Below, piece after piece: positions 32,915 to 42,780 of a DNA stretch of 64,000 nucleotides. Origin of the DNA: Conus ventricosus (Eukaryota > Mollusca > Gastropoda > Neogastropoda > Conidae); the NCBI GenBank assembly GCA_018398815.1, contig CM031628.1:3160256-3224255 (forward strand). The letters are read 5' to 3'. The translations under genes and the position numbers were made by a program. The notes beneath the pieces are model-generated. The model was not told where the DNA came from and searched no databases. It worked only from the letters and a program-made list of their open reading frames with translations. Every line of letters starts with the position of its first letter. Positions within the stretch are counted from its first letter, which is position 1.

Positions 32915-34177
32915 TATTGTATATCTTTTAATCTGTTATATTCAATATTCAGCTGCGCTCATATATTAAAAACAAATGTACATTAAGCGGTTTATCGGCT
33001 TCTTCTTCTTTATCAATTTGAATGTTTATACGTCTCTCACAGTTCTCCCGCTTCCATGCAACTGATTATCCTCTGTTGACCTTAGGTCAATCCATAAACC
33101 GTATTTCGTTGTTAAATAATCATCAAGCCTAACATTGTGAAGATGTAAATCTTTAGACACAAGGTCAACTGTTGGATTTCTACACCTCCCGCCTCCAAAC
33201 AGTTTTCTTATTTCATCAAAATGCTGATAAGGTTTAAGCCCGCTAGCGTAGATTTGGTTAGGACTACCCTCAATCGAACATTGTACTTTCGTTATTTTAG
33301 GATTAATAAACTTTTCACTTCCTCTTTTGAACGGTTCTTCATCTTCACACAGCAATAAAATACCTTTAAGCGATCTTGCTGCGACACTAAAACTAAAATT
33401 CCATATAGTGTCTGCCCTGCTTCTGGGATATGTTGTATGATGAATCACTCTTTCGTAATATATTGCTAATTTTGACTGATATTGTTGCTCAATCAGCTTT
33501 GCTAAATTAGGGTTGCTAACAACGTCAAACTCTAACGAGATGTCAGAAATGCTGTACTTTGCTTCGGTGTCTGATGATTTGATAACGCGTTTGTATTCAT
33601 TAAAAGTTAGTTCATATGACAATCTGTCTTTTAATGCTCCTTGAAAGTACGGTGCATGCGCTTTTAACAACTCAAAATCTAAGGGGATGGAAAAGCGATT
33701 TCCATACGCAAAATTTACAGCTGCATACTTTTTTGCCGTCTTTAATATCTGCGGCGCCTATTCTATGTTTTAGTGCTTCTTCATTTTCGATTCCTTGAAA
33801 CGCAAGATCAGCCCTTTCATTCCCGGTTAGCCATAGATCAGAATAGGTTAAAAATATGTCTGCATTGTGTAAAGAAAATATTTCTTGCCCCTCAAGTTTT
33901 ATAGAAATTTTCTTAACGATTGCCCGTCCCAGATTCTGCACAACTGTCCTGTTTGTGTCTGTTGCTGATTCGAGTTCTATTTTGAAAGTAAGACGCGCAG
34001 AGCCTGGCACAATCACTTCATCTGCTCTAGGTCTGGAAATTTGACAGTAAGAATTTGATCTGCATCAATAGTAGATGGATTATTTGGAACAGTAATATTC
34101 CGTTTATTTCCCTTCACGCCAAAGGGTTCTTTCAGTCTTCTATGCGGGTCAAGAATCGAGCCATATGATTGTGACAT
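32915..34177 (-). pseudogene. Major capsid-like protein (double-jelly-roll type, inferred)
   Basis: About 420 codons on the reverse strand starting MSQSYGSILDPHRRLKEPFG. Visible blocks are IVPGSARLTF and VVQNLGRAIVKKISIKLEGQ (33900-34010), DIFLTYSDLW, HRIGAAD, LKAHAPYFQGALKDRLSYEL and NEYKRVI (33590-33670), RSRADTIWNFSF, ARSLKGILLL (33340-33370), KFINPKITKVQCSIEGSPNQ, YLTTKYGLWIDLRSTEDN and LHGSG near the C-terminus. I recognise this as a protein family common in cnidarian, sponge and mollusc genomes. A hexon-like capsid fold, as in Polinton/adintovirus-like elements, is an inference from family memory. Frameshifts occur near 34035, 33700 and 33040, so it is broken as given. Confidence 0.6.
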
Positions 34178-34199
34178 TTTTTATAAAACAAAATAAAAA
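34178..34199 (-). promoter_or_regulatory. Start-site motif of the capsid-like gene
   Basis: The reverse strand reads TTTTTATTTTG, TTTT and ATAAAAA, abutting the ATG at 34177. Only about 39 bp separate this start from the divergent start at 34217, so the AT-rich interval probably serves both genes. Confidence 0.5.
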
Positions 34200-35087
34200 G
34201 TTAATTATTTAAAAATATGGCAGGCAGAGAAGATGAAGATTATGATGTTCCTGATCCTGGAGACGACATGATGTGAAATGACTCCTTTGGTACAACATCG
34301 CTCGGGGCTCTCTTTGCGGCGTGAATTAACAGAAAGTAAGGTCAGATCATTATACCAAAGTTTAGGCCAAGAACCTCCCGAATTTATAGACCCTAATGAT
34401 TTTGAAGTAAAAGATGACCATTTGTTTGTGAGGGGCGACCAAGGACAACTTGTTCAGCTTACATCTAACCAGACTCATCAAAGTTTTAAAAAAGAGTACA
34501 ATTAGACAAAGCTCGGTGTGAGCGATCAAAATCGCCTTGGCATTGCTAAACCAAAATTAGATATGGGATGCAGTTGCTAAACTCAAAACACACTGCAAGA
34601 ACTTCCAACAGCTAACCAAATACAAAACATGGAACTTCAAGTTTTAAATCAATCAGCAGATGAAAAAATAAATGCAATAGAAGCAGAAACCGGTTTTTCA
34701 GAAGAAAACAGCGTTAAAAACAATTATGATTCCCCATTGCCTATGCGGGAAATAGCGGCCCTTGATCATGCTTTGAGAAGCATCAGAGGCGAATTAACAA
34801 ACAATTTAGCAAAACTAGGTGAACTAGATGAGCATATAAAAAGAGAAAAAGAAAAACTCGTTGAGGCTGATGACGCCAACTTAGGGCATGATATTAAAGA
34901 AAGAATAACCCAAAGACTAAAAGATCTTGAACAGAGAGATCAGCAAGACTAGAAGCGTTGTCTACTAACGAGAACAATTGCGAACTCAAGTGAGCAGAAT
35001 AAGAGAAACTATCCAAAGAATTTTATATGAAGACACAACGCTAGCAGAACGAATACGAACACTGTTTAGAGAGCAGGGAGTCACATT

Positions 35088-35092
35088 AGCAA
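35088..35092 (+). repeat. Target-site duplication, left copy (AGCAA)
   Basis: AGCAA directly precedes the terminal repeat CAGAGATGGGATT. The identical right copy is at 37113-37117. Confidence 0.75.
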
Positions 35093-35459
35093 CAGAGATG
35101 GGATTTTTCCGCCGATTGGCGGATTCCGTCTTTTTGATGGCCCCAGGGGTCGTTTTTGAGATCAGTGTAAATCCGTTGAGAAAATTGGGGGGGGGGGGGG
35201 GGGGGGGGGGTAGAGGTAGGTTTGTGATGAAGCTAATGTACGGCGAGAGGTCGATCGATATTGTGTTCTAATTGATCCGTTCGCAAATGGATGTTTCCGG
35301 TTTCTGCTTGGGCCGGTTTTAGACTGCTGTCTTTGTTTTCATTCTGCGGTTAACCGAAACCATCAAAGCGGAAGTTGATGTTTGAGAACGCGGCAAACTG
35401 TTTGCGAATTTTTTTCCTGACGCCATTTTCTTTCGGTTTGACGAGAGTGGTGAAAAACA

Positions 35460-35825
35460 GAATGTTTCGTCAGATAGCAGAAAGCGAGAAAGTTCTTGCG
35501 AAGCAAGTCAATGCTTCAGTTAAAAACAAATGGACTTGGAAGTGGTTGGAGGAGGAAGTGAGCGAAAAAGTGATGCTGACCATTCCAAAGGCGCCGTCAG
35601 CCACAGTGTGATTCTCAGACTGAAAGACTGCATGAGGAAAATCACCTATCCAGGACAAGCAGTCTGCACATGGTGTAATGACGCGATCAAGTATGGCTCA
35701 CGGGGCAAGTCAGCATTGATCAACCACGTTCTTACTGAAAAGCACCTAGCAAGAGTGAAAGATCGTCTTACAAACGAGACTCTTGGATCGTTTGGAGCAT
35801 CGGCGAGTCTACCCACCACCCCTAC
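35460..35825 (+). pseudogene. Transposase N-terminal fragment with BED-like zinc finger
   Basis: Two overlapping frames join near 35570: NKWTWKWLEEEVSEK followed by SHSVILRLKDCMRKITYPG and the finger CTWC...YGSRGKSALINH...KH. The ligand pattern is C-x2-C-x16-H-x5-H (35665-35745). Such fingers sit at the N-terminus of hAT transposases and bind the transposon ends. The frame then runs into a CT microsatellite and ends. The core and dimerisation domains are absent. The same spacing of ligands occurs in the hAT element at 51923-54518. Confidence 0.6.
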
Positions 35826-35833
35826 TCCCACCC

Positions 35834-35884
<51 letters not shown>

Positions 35885-35889
35885 GTGAA

Positions 35890-36985
35890 GAGTAATGCTA
35901 TTTGTTTTGTTGAAGTAATGATATTAATAATATTGCAGGTTATCTCCAGATAGATATGATGAATCTGTAGAACCCCCCCCCCCCCCTTTTTTTTTCTTCT
36001 TCTTGATGTAATGCCCACAATCATCAAGCTGATTATTTTGCAATGAAGGTTCTCTTTGAAAAACAGGTTACATCAATGTCACAGTATACACAATTGTGTA
36101 GTCAATATTTTACGTAATAAATAGCATACAACAAACTATTTTAGTGAGAGAGAGATCAAAACAAAAAAATTGCAAGGGTGTTATTGCCATTCTACAGCAA
36201 GCAAACAAAACATAAGTAAACAGATGATAGTACAGAAAAAGTAATAGTAGTAGTAAGTAGTAATAATAATAAGAATAATGTTTTTTACCTATACCACCGC
36301 GTCACAAAAATCTTTTCTTTTATGGTATAGATATCATGGGGGGAAAAAAAATCAGTTACACACATTCATACAAACGAGCAGACCGGCAGATATGCATGCA
36401 TACTTATACTTGGTGACTAGATTTAGCAAGTGACATCATTAATGTTGAGGAGTTCAGAAGTGTGAAAGTGTGTTTTTTTCTTATTGTAATAGAGATGGAT
36501 CAAGTTGAAAAGAAAAAAAAACCTGCTTGTGGGCATACAATGAGTTAAACCTTCACAATTTGCACACTTCGAATATGATCCTTAGTCAACTCTCTCACTT
36601 ATGTTATTCTATAAAGGAATCAGAATCCTCCGTGGTATTTGAAGGACAACTGTAAGAATTATTTGATTGGTGTTCAGGTAAACTTTTTTAATAAGTATTT
36701 TGAAGGATGGCTATTACTATTAGAAACTAAACTGCTCGCTGAAATGTGGTGATGTGAAGGACAGTAATGAGAAACTGACTTGCAACTGCTGGAAAATTGT
36801 GTGACTATTAGCAACTGGAAAATCACCAATCCTGTGTCAATGGTCTTCATGATTTCCTGACAGACATCAATGGCGAAGGTGAGAAAGTCTTTTTTTTTGT
36901 AGGATCAAGGTTATTAATACTTTTGAATACTTTGGTGTCTCAGATGCTGATTTTTGCAGGTTAAATTCTAAAAAATCTTCAGCTT
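35890..36985. other. Non-coding interior of the hAT element
   Basis: AT-rich sequence with a poly-C/T tract (35971-36002) and ATA/AGT triplets near 36240-36280. No open frame or domain is visible. Confidence 0.6.
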
Positions 36986-36987
36986 CA

Positions 36988-37070
36988 GGGGGCTTTGCCC
37001 CCTGACCCCCACCAGGGGCCTTGCCCCTGGACCCCACCGGGGGCCTTCAGCGGCCCCCGGACCCCCGCCA
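36988..37070 (+). repeat. GC-rich snap-back repeat array
   Basis: Three successive units, each a small palindrome followed by GACCCCC-like text: GGGGGCTTTGCCCCC (36988-37002), GGGGCCTTGCCCC, and GGGGGCCTTCAGCGGCCCCC. They stand out sharply in an AT-rich element, close to its right end. Confidence 0.8.
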
Positions 37071-37424
37071 CTTTTTTTCCTCCTTTTTCACATTATGAGA
37101 ATCCCATCTCTGAGCAAGCGTTATAACAGCCTTAGGATTTGCAATAAGTACACTGGTGTTGGCTATTACAGGCGACGGTGGTCAAAATCCAGCGCCTCCA
37201 CCACCATCGCCTCATCGCCGCCTGATAAATCATGGGTAAAAAACAGCTTGATCATCTTGCGGATTTATTAAAAAAATTAGCCGGTAAAGCTATAGACTCT
37301 TTACCGGGTATATTAGGGGGTGTTGTTAGCTGGCTTTTGTCTACTGCAAGCAAAGTAGTTGGCTTTATGGCCGAGCACTTATGGACATTAGTTCTCTTAA
37401 TGTTGGGTTACTATTTAGTAAGAT

Positions 37425-38618
37425 AAAGACCAAGTAATCCTAGGCCAGTTAATCCAATAATAAATGCTGTCTTTCATATTCATGGTCATCGCGAACAGAG
37501 TCCAGATCTTCAACGGCCTTTGGGCTTTGGGCCGCGGGGATTGGATGACTTATTCTTGGGGGGTCATCTTGTTTTTTTACTGCTTGCAATATTACTGGCT
37601 CAGAATTTATTTCGTTTTTTCCGACTTCTGTTCATTGCCTGCCACAAGGATTTCATTATTGTAGTTTATATTGTTCCTATCTGGAGCCTGAGGTCAGAAG
37701 GCAGCATGTATAAACCAGTGCCAACAGCAAAGTCTACTTTCGATCTTGCGTATTGTAAAACATTTTGGTACCTTTTTATGCTCGAAGGTAAATCAACTGT
37801 AGAATTAATGGCGTCCTCTAAATTTGCTAAGTATTGTTTTTGTGCATCAAAGCCAGTAGAAGGATCAGTTATGCTCGATCTCGTTTGTGCTTGCGAACCT
37901 AGCAAACACCAAACGTAAGTACGAATAGAGTCGTTTTTCGTTCTATTCCTGCTTTAGTTAGGCCCTTAGAAGTGTCTAAGATAAATGTTGTCCATGCTGT
38001 TTTTATGCTCTTGCTCTATGGACCCTAGGTGAACAGTTGTGCCTGAAGAGAAAGATGTGTAAGGAGGATTCCAGTCATACTTATACTTTCTGTGCACGCC
38101 CCCAAAATAAGGGGTGCCTGGGACCATGATTAAGATCCAACTTTTGTCTAAAGTCTGTCTTAGCCTTAATATGAATTCGTTACAGATCCTTTCAAAAGCC
38201 TTCATGTCTATTCTGTTGCTGAATGGATTAAACGGTTTGTCATTTGGTAATGGCGCTTGCAGTTCAGTCAAAATACGTCTGAAGGTGTAATAAAAAATGA
38301 AATCTGTACACTGACCTCACCAAAGGATCAGGATGATTAAGTGATGAGCATACGACACTCCACACCCAGTTGATGCACAAAACACAGCAAAGTTTAACTG
38401 GTTCTGATAAAAACTGCATCGGATGACTGAACCACACTTTTGCGATGTAGTCTTTTTTAATAGGAGGGTTAAAATATCTGCTTAATGGAGTACTCACCTT
38501 TACTTGAAAGGTGTCAGTCTGAGTCACAGAAATGTCAAGAGTATCAGTTGTTATATTTTTAAGATTGTTAGTGCGGCCCAACAGAATATTTTGCATCAGT
38601 ATATTTGAATGCACTCAT
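37425..38618 (-). pseudogene. Unidentified structural-type gene of the virus-like cluster
   Basis: A reverse-strand gene read in several frames. Start candidates are ATG at 38618 or, better in frame with the rest, ATG at 38596 (MQNILLGRTNNLKNI). Blocks are TPLSRYFNPPIKKDYIAKVW and HPMQFLSEPVKL (38400-38510), LTELQAPLPNDKPFNPFSNR and FERICNEF (38180-38270), YKYDWNPPYTSFSSGTTVHL (38040-38100), and SSIKRYQNVLQYARSKVDFA then GTGLYMLPSDL (37690-37800). It ends tail-to-tail with the gene on the other strand near 37430, where one frame gives a hydrophobic AFIIGLTGLGLLGLYL. I recall similar proteins beside such capsid genes but cannot name a function. Frameshifts lie near 38280, 37940 and 37660. Confidence 0.5.
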
Positions 38619-38636
38619 TTTTATTTTGTTTAAAAA
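38618..38636 (+). promoter_or_regulatory. Start-site motif of the minor-capsid-like gene
   Basis: TTTTTATTTTG, TTT and AAAAA stand directly before the ATG at 38637. This is the same sequence as before the capsid-like gene, minus three bases. The divergent start on the other strand is at 38596 or 38618. Confidence 0.5.
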
Positions 38637-39092
38637 ATGTTTGTAACAATAACAACTCAAGGCCGCCTTTCGTTTTTAGAACATGCTATTAATAAACGAA
38701 TGCGGAACCAGAACGGTCGCGCTCCATGAAATATTCTACAAAGTCGTATGGTTTAATATAAGCAAAGCAAGGAGAATAATAAGGTTCTAAAAGTTGACAA
38801 AACAGGGGCCAAAGTTAGCCAGTTAACAATACCTGATGGTTATTACGGGTTTTGCTCACTAAAAGAAGCAATGAGTAACTTCGACATTACTCTCAAACTT
38901 AACAATGCAAATCAAAAAAAAATGTTAACATTCAAGCCTAAAGAAAAAGGAGGTTATTTTTTGAAAAAGGCAGCTAAAATTTTGGGCTTTGCAATGACAA
39001 TTATAGATTTGAGTTCCCCAAAAAAAAAACTACTTATGGGGAAAAAATCCGCTCGTCTTGCATTACTTCATCCTTTTTTGTTCGCTGGATGA
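38637..39092 (+). pseudogene. Minor-capsid-like protein, N-terminal part
   Basis: Starts MFVTITTQGRLSFLEHAINK, then shifts frame through NECGTRTVALHEIFYKVVWF (about 38697-38756) to KVLKVDKTGAKVSQLTIPDG and YYGFCSLKEAMSNFDITLKL (38785-38900), then the AKILGF stretch (38970-38990). The VALHE(I/V)xY and PDGYY blocks recall an N-terminal domain common to minor structural proteins of metazoan virus-like elements. The later part enters poorly sequenced DNA and cannot be followed. Function is inferred from family memory and position. Confidence 0.5.
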
Positions 39093-40840
39093 GCAAAGCC
39101 TGATGAAAATTATATGAGGGGAAGGCCCTAAAATTTTTAAGAGCTCTTCCTCGGGGAAAAGTGCATATTGCGTTTATAAATTATAAAATTTCCCAAATTT
39201 CGTTTAAAAGATTAGTTTGTGGGAGGTCGGAAATTTAATAAAAAAATTGCGACAAAACGGGAAAAATCGTGAAATGTGTAACCGCACTTGTTTTGGAATA
39301 AAAAATAAGTTGTTCTAAAAAATAATGTCCCCGGGGGGCCAAAAAACCCGGGGGGTTACTTAGCACCGGAAGGTGTAAACCTTAGAATTAAAAGACCTTG
39401 CAGCGTTGCAGCTTTGAACAGAATGGTGGATAGGGCTTTTTTTAGGTTTTGGTACACTAAAGAGGGTAAATTTTTAAAACGCAAAGAGGTTACGACAAAA
39501 AAAAGTTTCCTAAAAAGAAAAAAACTGGCAATGTAGAAGAAAAAAATTTGGCCGTTAAATTAAAAATAGTTCAAAAACCCTGACCTAAAAGGGCCCTTTG
39601 GAACCCATATTGAATGGGAAAAAAAAATTTTGAATTCAAAAGCCCTTTACATTTTTAGCCGTAAAAAAGTTTAGAAAAGCATTCAACTCTGGCCCTTTAA
39701 TGTAAGTCTTATCCCGGGACGACAATAGTCAAAAAGAGTTGAAATAACCCCGTTGGGAAAAAAAAAACATTCCCAAAGAGAAACTTTTAAAGAAAGTTCT
39801 AAAAAAATTACGTTCTTTCCAACAAAAATTGGAGACACGTTCACAATAATATTTGAAATTTCTGTTTTTAAGAGTGGAGAGGGGGGGGTTTTGTGGGCGT
39901 TATGACGACCTTAAAAAAGGAATTAATATTAGCGGGCAAAATTTGATTTTTAAAAACCCCTTTAAAAGTTACCATCGTTGTTTCACAGGTGGGGAATTAA
40001 GTCTAACAACAAACCAAAAAAAAATGTTGACTTAAAAAGAAACAATCTTACGAACTGATTTGGGTTAATCTTACACTTTGGCCTCATGGGTTTTATTATA
40101 CTGAACAAGTTTTGACGGGGGTTTGAAAAAAAAATTGGATTAGATTAATTCTGTTTAAAACTATGGAGCTTAAACTTTTGTAAATCCCTCATTGGCAATA
40201 TTTGGGGCGAGGTTGGGGAAAAAACAATTTTGTCCTGACTTATTAAAACAGTTTATCGCTATAATTTTGATCTATTGTGATTTTCGTCCAACCTTAAAAA
40301 AGGAAAAAGCATATCTGTAAAGGTTTATGGCGCAATGACGTATATTTATTAATCCTAGCACTAAATGAGTGAGTTTTAGAATATTTTTTAAAGTTTTGAA
40401 AAAACGCAGACACCTTATTTAGATGCTGTTCACGAAAAAGATATGTTAAAAAGAGAAACACTTTTTCAAAGCGGCTTTTAGCGGGGAAAACATGATGGGA
40501 TAAGTGTGGGATTTTATGTCAAAATTTTAACTCCGTTTTTTAAAAAACTTTAGAAACAGTTTTTAAAAACTGTATTTTTTTTTCAATGAAGACAAGGGCG
40601 CTTTGATGACTGTATGCGTGAAAATGATGTTATTGAAAAGATAGGAAAAACACAGGATTAAGCCAAAAACTAAAATTTTAAAAGTTTAGTAAATTGTATT
40701 GAAAACGGATAACCCTACACAGTTGTTTGTTTTTTAGGGTGTTATTTTTGGTTATTTAAGTTTACCACCCAAATGGTTGAATTGTAATGGGTTGGGGTTT
40801 TACCCCGTTAATGCGCTGCCAGTAGAATCAAGTCTACGAG
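39093..40840 (+). other. Poorly resolved continuation of the virus-like region
   Basis: Homopolymer errors dominate. Short coding-like pieces are visible, such as PEGVNLRIKRPCSVAALNRM (about 39367-39425), YLDAVHEKDMLKRETLFQSG (about 40415-40475) and RFDDCMRENDVIEKIGK (about 40590-40640), but they cannot be joined or assigned. I find no polymerase, integrase, ATPase or protease motif here. Confidence 0.4.
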
Positions 40841-40843
40841 TAT

Positions 40844-40930
40844 GAGAGAACTGATAAATGCCAATTCCTAGGGTCACTGCTCCAAACTGTTGGGAGCAGT
40901 GGCCTAGGATTGGCTTTTTTCAGTTCTCTC
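40844..40930. repeat. Long near-perfect hairpin
   Basis: GAGAGAACTGA...GCCAATTCCTAGG...CACTGCTCC (left arm from 40844) pairs with GGAGCAGTG...CCTAGGATTGGC...TCAGTTCTCTC (right arm ending 40930). About 38 bases per arm enclose a loop of about eight bases (AAACTGTT), with few mismatches. No open frame is involved. Confidence 0.8.
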
Positions 40931-40934
40931 CCCC

Positions 40935-41075
40935 ACAAAATAACCGGCTTGCCTTGAGACTTTGTCTCTTAACTGTTCGCTTGCCTTTTGGTTTTGTCCT
41001 GTGTAGTTTATTCCTTTTCCTTTGTTTTCTCGCGCCCCGGTCGGCTGGGTATAAGCAACATATCTTATCTTATCT
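40935..41075 (+). mobile_element. Retroposon 3' tail, first copy
   Basis: Ends with CGGTCGGCTGGGTATAAGCA, ACA and then TATCTTATCTTATCT (41061-41075). The same terminal text with a TATCT-like tail is at 42832-42872, and I recall it as the 3' end of short and long retroposons in molluscs. The 5' limit is uncertain. From 41080 to 41640 I see no gene, only C/T-rich and poorly resolved sequence. Confidence 0.45.
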
Positions 41076-41641
41076 TATCTCTCGCGCCCGTGGGTTTCCC
41101 TTTTTCCCTCTCGCATCCCCCCCCCTGGAAAAGGGCCCAAACAAGGGTCTGGGTCTCTTGAGGATGGACGGGGGTTTCCCACCCAGTCACGTTCAAACGG
41201 TGTCCCCCCCACGGTCCCCCTCCGTCATGTGTTTGTCAAGTACGGGTTTTTACCTCCCCGCAGTTCTCTTTTTGCGTCCCTGATGCCTCTTTTATTCCGA
41301 AGAATTCACATTATTTCCCCGTGAAAGCTTTTTGATCCTGCCAGCTCTTTTCCATTTTGATCACCCTTTTGACATTGGTCTTGTGTTTCCCTGTTGTTAA
41401 CCCCCGTTTGTTTCTTGTATTCGTGTTTTTGTCGCTACTCCCGCTTAGTTTTTCAGGTGTCAGCCTGTCTGTCTGCTTCTGTTTAATCTTATTATAGTGT
41501 TTGTCTGTGCTTTGAAGAATCTGTGAGTTTGTTATGGCGTGAATAAATTTTTCTCTTGTGTCTATCTTGTATCTAAACTATCGAATTTGTTTTTTAGTTT
41601 CCCTTCAACTTTCTGTTTTCTTGTTCAATTTTTCATTATAT

Positions 41642-42124
41642 TCACGTTTGACCTGCGTTTGTATCTGGGCCCGGGTTGGCCTCGACGTCGTTGCTTAGTA
41701 GCAGCCGTCTAGTACGTAGGCTAGGTTTGAGCATCAGGAGCAACATCGCCATGGGAGTCACGCCGTATTGATGTCCGAAACATCTTGACATTGTCAGTCC
41801 AACAGGCCCTCCACTCATCGTGCCTCCTCCCAGTTCAGCTAGTCTGGGGCCGGGTCCGCCATGCTCCCTGCGAAAACAAATCCGGAGTGAAAACAACACA
41901 CTTTTACCACTACTGGGCCACCAGGATGCGTATGTGTGTTCACCTCCATTCATCTTTACGGTCACATTTGTTTCCGTCGTTGCCAGTGACGTCAGTAACG
42001 TGAGCGTGCCTGAATCACGATTCTCCGCAATTCCGCCAATTTTGCTGCAGACTCCAGGGCCGAAGGCTGTTTTTGTCATCTCGCAGGCACTCACAAGCGT
42101 TATTGCAAATCCCCAAAACAGCAC
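41642..42124 (-). mobile_element. LINE 5' region with 2A-like motif
   Basis: A reverse-strand open frame of about 160 codons ends with LLLSNDVEANPGPDTNAGQT and a stop. The DVEANPGP motif (41666-41689) fits the D-x-E-x-NPGP consensus of ribosome-skipping 2A peptides, which are known near the N-terminus of proteins of several APE-type non-LTR retrotransposons in invertebrates. The preceding residues MLLLMLKPSLRTRR and LLL give the usual hydrophobic lead-in. Upstream to about 42400 is probably the LINE 5' untranslated region. No endonuclease or RT follows, so the copy is cut short within or just after the leader. Confidence 0.55.
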
Positions 42125-42417
42125 AAACCAGATGAATACACCCTTTCACCACCGCCACGTCCACCCCTCCGCCATTTTTCTTTTTCTTGCATTTCCTTCC
42201 TTTCCCCCTCGATCCGCAGAAAAGTCCGATTCTGGCTCTCCAGACACACAAATCTATCATAGCTGATTGCCTACACCTTTCTGACCACCACACACTGCTT
42301 TCTGTAACTCTGTAAACACTCTGTCACAGCACAAAACCGCTTCGTTAATTCAATTGTACTGGAGCGCCAACCACTCACTGCTTATCATTTCCCCCATCTT
42401 GCTGCGAACTTCCGAAG

Positions 42418-42470
42418 AGACAGAGAGAGAGAGACAGAGAGAGAGAGACAGAGAGAGAGAGATTAGCTAG
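42418..42470. repeat. GA microsatellite
   Basis: GAGAGAGACAGAGAGAGA array next to the LINE 5' region. From 42470 to 42780 I see nothing assignable. Confidence 0.9.
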
Positions 42471-42780
42471 GGAAAGAGGAGGAAGAAGTGTGACTTAGAC
42501 AGAGAGAGAGCTGAGCTCTCAACTAATTGTGGACTCATATTCATTGATCTAGGATGAGTATGGGATGTGTGAATATATTTGATCAGTTTCAATGCAAGCT
42601 TTTTATCACAATCTCAAATTTCGATCGTTGACTCCAATTTTGATTGCGATCAGAATTATTCCAAATTCTAATACTGTTTACACATACGATAGGTAAGATG
42701 TGGATCCTGTGATCGATTGTCACAAGTATATTCCAAGGAAGTTATTAATTTAGATGTTTAATAGAGTGCCTTGTCTTTTA

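Larger units (their letters stand above)
35093..37112 (+). mobile_element. hAT-type DNA transposon inserted in the virus-like gene (non-autonomous)
   Basis: The element is 2,020 bp long with perfect 13-bp terminal inverted repeats, CAGAGATGGGATT at 35093-35105 and AATCCCATCTCTG at 37100-37112, flanked by a 5-bp direct repeat AGCAA. The CAG-start ends fit the hAT superfamily; the 5-bp target duplication is shorter than the usual 8. Inside is an open segment (35470-35820) encoding a BED-like zinc finger but no catalytic region, so the copy cannot move on its own. A poly-G tract (35188-35209), a CT microsatellite (35837-35880) and a GC-rich hairpin array (36988-37070) fill the rest. Confidence 0.75.
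34217..37426 (+). pseudogene. Coiled-coil/membrane protein of the virus-like cluster, split by a hAT insertion
   Basis: Starts MAGREDEDYDVPDPGDD at 34217 and continues in shifted frames with LSLRRELTESKVRSLYQSL (34303-34360), a long charged helix (34629-34950, including ALDHALRSIRGELTNNLAKL), and RIRETIQRILYEDTTLAERI then RTLFREQG (34990-35083). It is cut at 35092 by a 2.0-kb transposon. It resumes at 37113 with LGFAISTLVLAITGDGG, a proline spacer, and a C-terminal half with LDHLADLLKKLAGKAIDSLP and the hydrophobic LWTLVLLMLGYYLVR. The frame is continuous across the insertion point if one target-site copy is removed. I recall the family in many metazoan genomes; its function is unknown. Two or three other frameshifts occur. 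Confidence 0.6.

Noticed and set aside
32915..40840. Complete Maverick/Polinton element
   Set aside because: No polymerase B, retroviral-type integrase, packaging ATPase or protease motif and no terminal inverted repeats are visible, so only a structural gene module is claimed.
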